Origin: JAVVTQ01 sp036653595
Lineage (GTDB): Bacteria; Bacillota; Clostridia; Oscillospirales; Ruminococcaceae
Length of the DNA stretch: 18,789 nucleotides
Assembly (NCBI GenBank): GCA_036653595.1
Contig: JAVVTQ010000030.1
Span: forward strand, 1-18,789
Direction: 5' to 3'
Every line of letters starts with the position of its first letter. The stretch's first letter is position 1. A program made the position numbers and the translations under genes. Below the pieces are notes generated by a model, which searched no databases, had not been told where the DNA came from, and was given only the letters and a program-made list of their open reading frames with translations. Shown one piece after another: positions 7,822 to 15,594 of this stretch.

Positions 7822-8616
7822 ATGTATTTTAAAAAGGGGGCATGCAAAAACATGGGAAGAGCCACAAAAATAATAACAGTGGCGGGAAAGGGCGGTGTCG
7901 GGAAGACCTCGATATCAGCCACCATTGTAAAGCTGCTGACAGAGCGCTTTTCGGATGCACGGATACTGGCAATAGACGCCGATCCTGCAATCGGCCTGTC
8001 TACAGCACTGGGCGTTGAGGTGACAAAGACCATCGACGATATTCGAAAGAGCATTCTCGAAAATGTTCAAAGTGGAAACAGCAAGCAGGCGATAGAGCTC
8101 TTGGGTGAGGCGCGCTATCGCATTTTTGACGCGATGGTGGAGATGAAAGGCTTCTCTTTCATAGCGATAGGAAGACCCGAAGCGGCGGGCTGCTACTGCA
8201 CAATAAACGCATATCTCAAGGATGTAATCAGCATATTGTCCGAAGAATTCGACTATGTTGTTATAGACGGAGAAGCGGGTATTGAACAGATAAACAGACG
8301 TGTTATGGAAAAAGTGACACACCTGATTCTCATCACCGACCCCAGCAAAAAAGGGACGCAGGTCATCGCAACCATAAAGCGCGTCGCCGACGAGCTTGTG
8401 ATGTACAAGAAAATCGGGGTGATAGTCAACAGAATGAACGACGATTCACTGCGCGAATACATAGATTGCAAAGATGTGCAGGTGCTTTCATATATCGCCG
8501 ACGATCCAAAGCTCGCGCTTTGCGATGTGCGCGGCGAGAGCGTGTTTGGGCTGCCGGCTTCTTCCAATATAGTAAAAGGTGTCGAACTGGCACTTGAAAA
8601 ATTAGAGGTCATATAA
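7822..8616 (+). CDS. CooC/AcsF-type metal-insertion ATPase
   Basis: 264 residues. The N-terminal deviant Walker A is GKGGVGKT (22-29), the hallmark of the SIMIBI/MinD-type group; a switch segment DADPAIGL (52-59) and IDGEAGIE (148-155) follow. Cys124-Tyr-Cys126 within GRPEAAGCYC is the CooC signature: in CooC this CxC lies at the dimer interface and binds nickel, and the family matures nickel-iron-sulfur enzymes (CooC for CO dehydrogenase, AcsF for acetyl-CoA synthase). The start at 7822 has GGAG six bases upstream; a second ATG at 7852 preceded by GGGGG would remove ten residues and give an N-terminus closer to family members. It is the first gene of the operon and ends 13 bases before the next gene. 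Its metal and its client are inferred only: the ACS-like protein and the dehydratase-like subunits downstream are candidates. Confidence 0.92.
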   Translation: MYFKKGACKNMGRATKIITVAGKGGVGKTSISATIVKLLTERFSDARILAIDADPAIGLSTALGVEVTKTIDDIRKSILENVQSGNSKQAIELLGEARYRIFDAMVEMKGFSFIAIGRPEAAGCYCTINAYLKDVISILSEEFDYVVIDGEAGIEQINRRVMEKVTHLILITDPSKKGTQVIATIKRVADELVMYKKIGVIVNRMNDDSLREYIDCKDVQVLSYIADDPKLALCDVRGESVFGLPASSNIVKGVELALEKLEVI

Positions 8617-8629
8617 GAGGGGTGTGACA

Positions 8630-9826
8630 GTGAAGGATTTAAAACATCTGTACTATTTCGAAAGTCTGCTTGACGAGGCAAACAATGAGCTTGTCCGGCA
8701 GGCTACAGGGGAGGGGAAGCTTGCGATAGGTTATACCTGCTATCACATGCCGGAGGTTCTGCTGAATCTGGACAGCTGCTTCTCACTGCGCCTGCGCGCG
8801 CCGAGGACAGGCTCGATGGACATCGCTACATATTACATGTCCAACTACACCTGTGAATATTGCAGGGCGCTGCTGGAGCGCAGCATTGAGGGCGGATATA
8901 ATTTTCTTTCGGCGTTTGCTGCGGTAGATGCATGTGCTGAGATGAACAGAGCCGTCGAGAATATCGAGGTTCAAAAGCTCATACCGAAAGAGAAATTCTT
9001 CGTCACACATGTCGATGTCCCGTACAAGGTGCTTGATTTTACGATAAAGCACTATGTCAAGCAGCTTAGAATAAAGGTGCTCGACAAGCTGAGCGAGGTC
9101 TACGGCGTGGACACGTCGGACGAGGCACTGCGCGAAGCTGTAAAACAGCACAATGAAATTTGCAGGCTGATAACTGAAATCGGTGAATACCGCAAGGATG
9201 AGAACCCGCGCATAACCGGCTACGAATATCATATCTTGAATTTGATAACATATTGCTGCCCGAAATATCTCATTTTAGATAAGCTGCGCGAAACCTGCGA
9301 GGAACTTAGAACAAGAAAACCTGATGAGAAAAAGAAATTCCGCGCCAGAGTCGTGCTGGTAGGCAGCGAGGTTGACGACCCGGACTTCACAAAGCTCATC
9401 GAGGAATCCGGCGCGCTTATTGTCGCCGACAGATTCTGCTTTGGCGCGTTTCCCGGCAGACAAGAGCTTGTCTTGAATGACAGCGAGGATGTGCTGACGG
9501 GAATATGCCGCCAATACCTTGAGTCGAGCCAGTGCCCGCGCTATATGAGCAGTGAAAAGGTTCAGGAGAGACGCGATTTTGTCGCAAAGCTCGCCGAGGA
9601 TTATCACGCGGACGGTGTTATATTCGAACAGATAAAATTCTGCGACTTCTGGGGCTTCGAGCGGGCGCTTGCCAGCAACGTCATACACGATGAATATGGT
9701 TTGCCGGTGCTCTCCGTTGACAGACCATATATGTCCAGATCCTCAGGACAGCTTCGCACCAGAATGCAGGCGTTTGTCGAGAGCCTCGAAATCAAGAGAA
9801 TTCACAAGGAAAGGGAGGCGAAATAA
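8630..9826 (+). CDS. 2-hydroxyacyl-CoA dehydratase family subunit (HgdB/FldC/DCCP-like)
   Basis: 398 residues from GTG 8630, which has AGAGGGG at a good distance; an in-frame GTG at 8624 lies too close to that site. The fold family is recognisable from GYTCYHMPE (34-42), YTCEYC (74-78), DACAEMNR (100-107) and the C-terminal KFCDFWG (336-342). Cys78 (or Cys75), Cys102 and Cys338 correspond to the three ligands of the iron-sulfur cluster in 2-hydroxyacyl-CoA dehydratases and benzoyl-CoA reductases. A relative, the double-cubane cluster protein, uses a [8Fe-9S] cluster. The extra Cys at 75 leaves the cluster type open. It is followed with no gap by the second subunit (stop at 9826, ATG at 9827), so a heteromer is likely. 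Substrate unknown; a CoA ester should not be assumed. Confidence 0.85.
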   Translation: MKDLKHLYYFESLLDEANNELVRQATGEGKLAIGYTCYHMPEVLLNLDSCFSLRLRAPRTGSMDIATYYMSNYTCEYCRALLERSIEGGYNFLSAFAAVDACAEMNRAVENIEVQKLIPKEKFFVTHVDVPYKVLDFTIKHYVKQLRIKVLDKLSEVYGVDTSDEALREAVKQHNEICRLITEIGEYRKDENPRITGYEYHILNLITYCCPKYLILDKLRETCEELRTRKPDEKKKFRARVVLVGSEVDDPDFTKLIEESGALIVADRFCFGAFPGRQELVLNDSEDVLTGICRQYLESSQCPRYMSSEKVQERRDFVAKLAEDYHADGVIFEQIKFCDFWGFERALASNVIHDEYGLPVLSVDRPYMSRSSGQLRTRMQAFVESLEIKRIHKEREAK

Positions 9827-11365
9827 ATGGCCAAAAAGCAAAAGGGCATAGGAAACCTCTATACCGGAAAAATGGCGCTCAAGCACCGCGAGTGGCGCGG
9901 ATTTAAGGACACGATGTATGATTTTGGCCAGTGGCTGGTGACATGGAAGGATTTGATTTATTTTGTCCTGAGAGCACCCGTGAAAATCACCAAGGGAATT
10001 TTCAGATATAGATGGATGGCTTCATATCTCACAACACCGGCCTTTATTGACCGCCACACCCTGGGGCAGCGCGGCACACAGCTTAGAATAACGCATATGC
10101 ACTTCGGCACGATAATAAAGGCGTCAACGGACACGATTGCCACCACCTTCAAGGCGGACGCATACTTAAAGGGCAATAAAAAGCTGAGTGACAGGATAGT
10201 GCTATTTGACGAGATGATGATGATTCATATAATCGCCGGGTTCCCGAATCTTATTGGCATACCGTATCAGATGATACCGGTGTTTGAATGCTCCGTCATG
10301 GACCAGCAGAGCATGATACCATATCTCGACACTGTCGAGAGCTATGGTCTTCCCGCAGACACATGCCCGCTTCCGTCATGCGAAGCCGGCTGTGCAATAG
10401 AGGACGACTATCCCAAAATGGGCAAATGTTTTATCGCCAGCACAATGCCCTGCGACGGAAGCGTTATGTCCACCTCATTTCAGGACAGACGCCTTAAGCT
10501 TCCGACATATCCATTGGCGCTCCCCGTCAGATATGACGAGCCTGAGGTTGAGGAGTGCGCGGTTGAGGACATCGAGAACTGCATAAAATTCATCGAGGAT
10601 CAAACAGGCGAAAAATTCAACTGGGATGCCTTCTTTGAAAAAATGCGCCGCTTCAATGAAGAGACGAAATATGAGATGGAGAAATGGGAGGTCAACAAGA
10701 CCCCGTATCCGCAGATAACCGGCGCTTCAATGGCGCTCTACCGCATGTTTACATACCAGATGAACGGCGGTATAGACCCGCGCTTCCTTAAGTTAGACAA
10801 AAAAGTCAACAAGATAATGATGAAAGGCTATGAAAATAAGGAAAAGTGCTCAAAAGAGCCTCGCCATCGCGCAATAATTTGGTCGTGCCCAGCTCACTAT
10901 TACAGCAATTTCGCCACATGGGCCGAAAACTGCTGGGGCATAAATGTTTTGGTTGACATGGAGAGCCTCAATGCCGTCAAGCCGATAAACCTCGACAGCA
11001 AGGAGGAGGCGCTTAAGGATTTGGCGCATTATTACGAGCGCATGACAATGAGAAAGCACACAAACGGTGGACACCCGCATGTTCTGGGCGAGCTGTGGCG
11101 CGTGTGTGAGGAGTTCAATGCAGACATGGTGCTAATGTATCAGCACATCGCCTGCAAGACAATGTCAGGGTTGAACGGTCTGTTCGAGGAGCAGGCGCGC
11201 GAGCATGGGATTAACCTAATTTGGATCGAGCACGATTTGATGGATCCGCGCACTGTTTCCCGCCGCGAAATGCGCGGCAAGGTAAACAAGTACATGCAAA
11301 CGGTTCTCCGCGAGGAGCCTGTTGACCCGACACTCGTAGACTTCGAAGATGAAAAAGCATGGTAA
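9827..11365 (+). CDS. Divergent, long 2-hydroxyacyl-CoA dehydratase-like subunit
   Basis: 512 residues, more than 100 longer than a usual subunit. About the first 120 residues have no counterpart I know; 30-65 are rich in Trp, Tyr, Phe and basic residues and may be amphipathic and touch the membrane. The cysteine region is DTCPLPSCEAGC (178-189), then TMPCDG (206-211), and the C-terminal HIACKTMSG (440-448). The EAG...EDDYP...TMPCDG pattern and the late Cys resemble the dehydratase-like half of large activase-related proteins, so Cys180/185/189, Cys209 and Cys443 are probable cluster ligands. A good GGGAGG site overlaps the end of the previous gene. It ends 12 bases before the activase gene. 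It probably pairs with the 398-residue protein; family placement is by motif and context. Confidence 0.75.
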   Translation: MAKKQKGIGNLYTGKMALKHREWRGFKDTMYDFGQWLVTWKDLIYFVLRAPVKITKGIFRYRWMASYLTTPAFIDRHTLGQRGTQLRITHMHFGTIIKASTDTIATTFKADAYLKGNKKLSDRIVLFDEMMMIHIIAGFPNLIGIPYQMIPVFECSVMDQQSMIPYLDTVESYGLPADTCPLPSCEAGCAIEDDYPKMGKCFIASTMPCDGSVMSTSFQDRRLKLPTYPLALPVRYDEPEVEECAVEDIENCIKFIEDQTGEKFNWDAFFEKMRRFNEETKYEMEKWEVNKTPYPQITGASMALYRMFTYQMNGGIDPRFLKLDKKVNKIMMKGYENKEKCSKEPRHRAIIWSCPAHYYSNFATWAENCWGINVLVDMESLNAVKPINLDSKEEALKDLAHYYERMTMRKHTNGGHPHVLGELWRVCEEFNADMVLMYQHIACKTMSGLNGLFEEQAREHGINLIWIEHDLMDPRTVSRREMRGKVNKYMQTVLREEPVDPTLVDFEDEKAW

Positions 11366-11377
11366 AGGGGAAGAGAA

Positions 11378-12178
11378 ATGAATAAATACTTTGGCGGATG
11401 TGACGTCGGCTCCACATATACAAAATGCGTGATACTCGACGAGGAGGGCAAAATCGTCGCAGATACAACGCTGCGCAGCAAAATAAACTCAGAGGAGAGC
11501 GCAAAGCTCGCCCTCAGCGAAACGGTGGCTAAGGTTCCGACGCTTAAAAGCGCGAAAGATTTGAGCTACCTCATCGGCACAGGCTATGGGCGCAACAAGG
11601 TGCCGTTTGCCGATGAAAATATATCCGAAATAAGCTGCCACGCGATGGGTGTTCACGTCACAAATCCAACGGTCAAGGCGATAATCGACATCGGCGGACA
11701 GGATGTAAAGGGCATTTCCATAGACACAGACGGAACTGTCAAAAATTTTGCAATGAACGATAAATGTGCAGCGGGCACAGGCCGTTTCTATGAGAGCATG
11801 GCGCATGCATTTGAGCTGTCGCTTGAGGAATTCTCAAAGCTTTCTTTGACTGCCAAGGACATAATCCCGATAACCGCGCAGTGCACAGTTTTTGCGGAGA
11901 GTGAGGTCATAACGCTCGTCGGCGAGGGTAAGCCCAGAGACGAGATAGCGGCAGGTCTTCAGCTCGCTGTGGCAAAGCGCTGTTTTGTCATGGCGAAAAA
12001 AGCAGGCGCAACCGACAGCATAACGCTGACAGGCGGATGTGCTAAGAACGATGGTCTTAAAAAGGCAATTGAAAAGGTTCTCAAGCTCAAGGTTGTTGAG
12101 CTTAAAACGGATCCGCAGCTTATGGGTGCGCTGGGAGCCGCAGAGTTTGCGCGTCAAAAAGGTATGAATAAGGAGTAA
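11378..12178 (+). CDS. BadF/HgdC-type ATPase, activase of the dehydratase-like enzyme
   Basis: 266 residues, the usual size of HgdC-type activases. This homodimer uses ATP and one [4Fe-4S] cluster between subunits to push an electron at very low potential onto its partner enzyme. ASKHA-fold nucleotide motifs are visible: GCDVGSTYTK (7-16), IDIGGQD (103-109) and LTGG (217-220). The two cluster cysteines are Cys130 (NDKCAAGTGRF) and Cys169 (AQCTVFAESEV), both in the conserved context. The ribosome site is AGGGG eight bases upstream. Its stop overlaps the ribosome site of the next small gene. Its natural partner should be the pair of dehydratase-like subunits directly upstream. Confidence 0.95.
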   Translation: MNKYFGGCDVGSTYTKCVILDEEGKIVADTTLRSKINSEESAKLALSETVAKVPTLKSAKDLSYLIGTGYGRNKVPFADENISEISCHAMGVHVTNPTVKAIIDIGGQDVKGISIDTDGTVKNFAMNDKCAAGTGRFYESMAHAFELSLEEFSKLSLTAKDIIPITAQCTVFAESEVITLVGEGKPRDEIAAGLQLAVAKRCFVMAKKAGATDSITLTGGCAKNDGLKKAIEKVLKLKVVELKTDPQLMGALGAAEFARQKGMNKE

Positions 12179-12181
12179 ATT

Positions 12182-12337
12182 ATGGCTTGGTATTGGATTG
12201 TTCTGATTGTTCTCGCCGCGCTGCCTCTTGTGCTCTTTATGGTGTATTATTTCAACTTCGACATGAAGCTTGTTCAGTCGATATACGGCTTGCTCGGCAA
12301 GCACTATGATGGGCTGAAGCGGGACAGAAAGCTTTGA
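12182..12337 (+). CDS. 51-residue single-span membrane peptide in reductase operon
   Basis: A short open frame, ATG 12182 to TGA 12337, with a strong AGGAG six bases upstream (overlapping the activase stop) and only one base before the next ATG. The first ~25 residues are hydrophobic with three aromatic residues near the start (MAWYW), forming one membrane span; the rest (about 26-51) is polar and basic, with a KRDRK end, so the tail probably faces the cytoplasm. No family is recognised. Its position between activase and the ACS-like gene makes it a candidate anchor or small subunit for the complex. Real-gene evidence is the ribosome site, the packing and the sensible membrane topology. Confidence 0.75.
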   Translation: MAWYWIVLIVLAALPLVLFMVYYFNFDMKLVQSIYGLLGKHYDGLKRDRKL

Positions 12338-12338
12338 T

Positions 12339-13061
12339 ATGGATATATTTGACTCAATAATAAAGGAAACCTGTGCAGACGTAGAAAAATGGGATCCGAA
12401 GCGGTGGGAATACAAAAGTGACAAGTGCTGGAAAACAACTTCAACAAACGAAATTGTTTTCTTGCGCGATGCGGCGTATGAGCTTGGCGGGAGCGGGCTT
12501 CCGGCCGTGAGTTTTTCTTGCGTCACAACAAGCGCCGACATTGTTGACAAGGATGAGGTTTTGCTAGTCGGCGATGACTTGGGGCAAATTCGCGCTGATG
12601 TTCCCTTTGCAAGAATTGTTTTTCTATCGCTTTTTGATATTTCCGGCGATGAAGATGAGGCCTACAAGACTATCAATGCACTTGAATTTCTGAAATATCG
12701 AATATATCCTGAAAATTATATGATGCGCATAGCCGCTGTCAGCCGCAGAGAACAGGTGCGAGTTGGAAAAAAGGCCGTTGCGGCAGGTATAAGCTTTGAA
12801 AAAATCGGCAATTTGTTCATCAAAAAATTCAAAGACGATCCGCGCGTCAAAAATGTAAAAATAATGTTCATTACAAGAGAAATTGAGGAATTTGTGCATT
12901 TGCTCAAAAACGCACAGCTCACCGAAAATGTCACAAAGGCTCTTTGTCATGTGATGGAGGGAATGAGCTTTGATTGCGCGACCTGCGGGTTAAAGCCGGT
13001 CTGTGATGAAGTCGAGGGGTTGCGCAAGCTGCACTTTAACAGGTCCGACGGGCGATTCTGA
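12339..13061 (+). CDS. Acetyl-CoA synthase (CdhC/AcsB) middle-domain-like protein with CxxCx5C
   Basis: 240 residues, about a third of a full acetyl-CoA synthase. From memory of the family, DAAYELGGSG (44-53), EVLLVGDDL (73-81) and the later stretch around RREQVRVGKKAVAAGISF (136-153) through KIGNLFIKKFKDDP (155-168) and VKIMFITR (173-180) line up with the domain of AcsB/CdhC that precedes the A-cluster. The C-terminus carries Cys203 and then Cys213-x2-Cys216-x5-Cys222; CxxC recalls the first A-cluster cysteines, but spacing then differs, and the later Cys-Gly-Cys site for the distal nickel is absent because the protein stops. It probably binds an iron-sulfur or metal site but cannot be a complete acetyl-CoA synthase. 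There is no good ribosome site; translation is likely coupled to the 51-residue peptide gene one base upstream. The CooC-like gene in the same operon fits a metal-bearing client. Confidence 0.7.
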   Translation: MDIFDSIIKETCADVEKWDPKRWEYKSDKCWKTTSTNEIVFLRDAAYELGGSGLPAVSFSCVTTSADIVDKDEVLLVGDDLGQIRADVPFARIVFLSLFDISGDEDEAYKTINALEFLKYRIYPENYMMRIAAVSRREQVRVGKKAVAAGISFEKIGNLFIKKFKDDPRVKNVKIMFITREIEEFVHLLKNAQLTENVTKALCHVMEGMSFDCATCGLKPVCDEVEGLRKLHFNRSDGRF

Positions 13062-13106
13062 GATTGTTTGAATTTTACAAAATATATTATTTGAAAGGAA
13101 AGACAA

Positions 13107-15380
13107 ATGAAGAAAGACGCAGCAGTTCAAAAACTTGTTGACAGCTACGGCAATTGGATGCAGGGCGAACACGAGAACAGGGTTGGCGGAACGGCGCGCA
13201 TGACGCGCAATCTTTATCCATACAATTCTCTCTTTTCGCCGATACAAGTAAACAGAATGACCATCAAAAATCGCATAGTAATGGCGCCGATGGGCAATAT
13301 TGACATGTGCGAGGAGACAGGCAGACCAAATGAAAAAATGTGTCAGTATTTCTTTGCACGCGCAAAGGGAGGCGCAGGGCTGATAACAACCGGCCTTATC
13401 CCCGTCAGCCACGGCGTCGACAATACGGTAACTGAAATGGGAAAGCTCTCTATTTTCCCGAGAATTGACCGCACGCGCACTGTATTTTCAGGATGGCGTG
13501 ATTTGGCTCAGGGCGTTCACAATTACGGCAGCAAGATATTCATTCAATTGACGCCCGGCCTCGGACGTGTCGGCCCGCCAACTTGTGTAGTCAATGAGAT
13601 GAAATTTCCCGGATCAGCCTCGTTTAATCCAAACTTTTACATACCGGAGCTTCCTTGCCTCAGACTTTCAGGAAGAAAGCTCAAAAAGATAATCAAGAAT
13701 GCCGGTCAGGCTGCTGCTGACGCAAAGGTCTGCGGCCTTGACGGAGTTTATTTGCATGGACATGAGGGCTATCTGCTCGAGCAGCTGACAAACCCCGCAT
13801 TTAACCGCCGCAAATTTGGCAAATATGCCGATTGGCAGCGCTTTGGAATCGATTTGATAAAGGAAATTCGACGCCGAGTCGGGGAAAGCTTCCCGATAAT
13901 GTACAGGATTGACCTGTCGCTTGCACTAAACGAGACTTATGAGGGAAAAATGGACGAGGTTAAATCTCTCAAAAAGTTCAAAAATGGGCGCACTATTCAA
14001 GATACGCTCAACTATATGGACAATCTCGTCAAGGTCGGTGTTGATCTCTATGACGTCGATCTCGGCTGCTATGACAACTGGTGGCTGCCGCATCCTCCTG
14101 CGGGTATGCCCGCGGGCTGCTTCCTCGAAGTCTCCAAAATTGTAAAGGATCACTTTAAGGAAAAGAAAGTTGTCTCAAACGCCGGAATAGAGGTTCCGGT
14201 TGTCGCGGTGGGAAAACTCGGATATCCGGACATTGCAGAGGAAGCGCTTCGCAACGGCATGTGCGACATGGTAATGCTTGGCCGCCCGCTGCTTGCCGAC
14301 CCGGAATGGTGCAACAAGGCATATGCCGGTGAGACAGACAGAATCACCCCGTGCATAGGTTGCCAAGAGGGATGTATAAATGAGTTTATTGAGGGAGGCC
14401 ACCCACAATGCGCTGTAAACCCGCGCACCGGCTTTGAGGATATTTTGCAGGAAATGCTTCCAAAGACGGATAAACCCAAAAAGATCGGAGTTGTTGGGGC
14501 AGGCCCCGCCGGAATTGTCTTTGCTCTCAATGCCGCAAAACGCGGACACACAGTTGAGCTTATAGAGCAAGGCGAGAGAATAGGGGGAAAAATTCTCCCT
14601 GGCAGCGTGCCAAAGGTCAAATTTGACTTTGAAAACTACCTAAAGCATCTTGAAGCCGAAGTGAAAATCGCGCAGACCTATCCCAACTTCACCTTGAAGC
14701 TGGGACAAAAGGCGGACACTGCTTGGCTCAAAAAGCAGGGCTATGATTCCATAGTGTTTGCCGTCGGCACTCGCAGCGCGACACCGAGGCTTCCCGGAAT
14801 CGAAAAGGTAAAGACTGTTCAGGCGACAGACCTTCTCGTAAATCCAAAGCTGATGGACGGCGCAAACAACGTGGTCGTTGTCGGCGGCGGAGTTGTCGGA
14901 TGCGAAACGGCTTATTGGCTTAAATATGAGCATGAAAAGGATGTAAAGGTGGTGGAGATGCTGCCGTATTTCATGTTCGGCGCATGTACGGCCAACCGCG
15001 GACATTTGATTCATTATATGGAAAAGGCAAATGTCGAGCTGATAAACTGCGCAAAGGTCACCTCATTTGAAGAGGGGAAAGTCAACATAAACCGCAATAT
15101 CTCAAAAGGCGTGCCCAATCCATATAATACATGGCAGCCAATTTTGCCCGAGAATATCCCTAACCCGCTTGCTAAAAAAATCGGAGCCGAGACAAGGGAT
15201 GAGTCTCTAAAAGCGGATATTGTTGTTCTTGCCATGGGTGGAAGACCGGATGACGGCCTCTTCCTCGACGCCCAAAAGGAACACATCGCCGCTGAGCTAT
15301 ACAACATCGGAGACAGCTTTGCAGCGGGCAGAGTGCTCGAAGCAAACCGCGCCGCATACAATTTGGCAGCGCGAATTTAG
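13107..15380 (+). CDS. Old Yellow Enzyme/2,4-dienoyl-CoA reductase-type FMN-FeS-FAD oxidoreductase
   Basis: 757 residues, somewhat longer than the usual ~650-680. An N-terminal extension (1-37) is followed by an FMN TIM barrel (about 38-405), an iron-sulfur motif CIGCQEGC...C (Cys416, 419, 423, 435), and an FAD/NAD(P) module with VGAGPAG (463-469) and VGGGVVG (592-598). This is the three-cofactor layout of 2,4-dienoyl-CoA reductase, trimethylamine dehydrogenase and the bile-acid enzymes BaiCD/BaiH. In the catalytic segment the usual HAAHGYLL is here LHGHEGYLL (216-224), so the second His is replaced by Glu with a His one residue earlier. An AAAGGA site lies upstream, after a 45-base gap. It closes the operon and could reduce an enoyl-type product or feed electrons to the dehydratase-like enzyme; both are inferences. 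Confidence 0.92.
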   Translation: MKKDAAVQKLVDSYGNWMQGEHENRVGGTARMTRNLYPYNSLFSPIQVNRMTIKNRIVMAPMGNIDMCEETGRPNEKMCQYFFARAKGGAGLITTGLIPVSHGVDNTVTEMGKLSIFPRIDRTRTVFSGWRDLAQGVHNYGSKIFIQLTPGLGRVGPPTCVVNEMKFPGSASFNPNFYIPELPCLRLSGRKLKKIIKNAGQAAADAKVCGLDGVYLHGHEGYLLEQLTNPAFNRRKFGKYADWQRFGIDLIKEIRRRVGESFPIMYRIDLSLALNETYEGKMDEVKSLKKFKNGRTIQDTLNYMDNLVKVGVDLYDVDLGCYDNWWLPHPPAGMPAGCFLEVSKIVKDHFKEKKVVSNAGIEVPVVAVGKLGYPDIAEEALRNGMCDMVMLGRPLLADPEWCNKAYAGETDRITPCIGCQEGCINEFIEGGHPQCAVNPRTGFEDILQEMLPKTDKPKKIGVVGAGPAGIVFALNAAKRGHTVELIEQGERIGGKILPGSVPKVKFDFENYLKHLEAEVKIAQTYPNFTLKLGQKADTAWLKKQGYDSIVFAVGTRSATPRLPGIEKVKTVQATDLLVNPKLMDGANNVVVVGGGVVGCETAYWLKYEHEKDVKVVEMLPYFMFGACTANRGHLIHYMEKANVELINCAKVTSFEEGKVNINRNISKGVPNPYNTWQPILPENIPNPLAKKIGAETRDESLKADIVVLAMGGRPDDGLFLDAQKEHIAAELYNIGDSFAAGRVLEANRAAYNLAARI

Positions 15381-15385
15381 GAATA

Positions 15386-15422
15386 AGAAAGCCTCGGATT
15401 GTTAGTCAATCCGAGGCTTTCT
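15386..15422 (+). terminator. Terminator of the reductase operon
   Basis: Perfect 16-base stem AGAAAGCCTCGGATTG / CAATCCGAGGCTTTCT with a five-base loop, starting five bases after the oxidoreductase stop. The T tract is short (TTTCTCT). Bases 15423-15594 hold no gene or signal that I can support. Confidence 0.78.
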
Positions 15423-15594
15423 CTCGACAAAGTGGCAGCTGCTTAAAAAGCTTTGACAATAATTTTCGTCACAGCGGCGAATATTAAAAACTGCCATGAG
15501 TGCTGTTTGCAAACCGGCCGCAAAACAGAATCGGCCTCCAAGGAATGCTCGCACAACAGCAGAGTGTTTTTTGAAGCAGTGCAAAAATTGAGAT

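Noticed and set aside
8630..12178. Calling the dehydratase-like set a specific enzyme such as lactoyl-, hydroxyglutaryl- or phenyllactyl-CoA dehydratase
   Set aside because: The long divergent subunit and the absence of a CoA-transferase or acyl-CoA dehydrogenase gene nearby argue against the known fermentative pathways.
11834..12550. Leftward open frame of 238 codons spanning activase, small peptide and ACS-like starts
   Set aside because: Antisense to three well-supported genes, no ribosome site or motif seen.
12339..13061. Calling this gene a complete acetyl-CoA synthase/CODH subunit
   Set aside because: It has only about a third of the usual length and lacks the later Cys-Gly-Cys nickel site; the Wood-Ljungdahl role is therefore not supported here.
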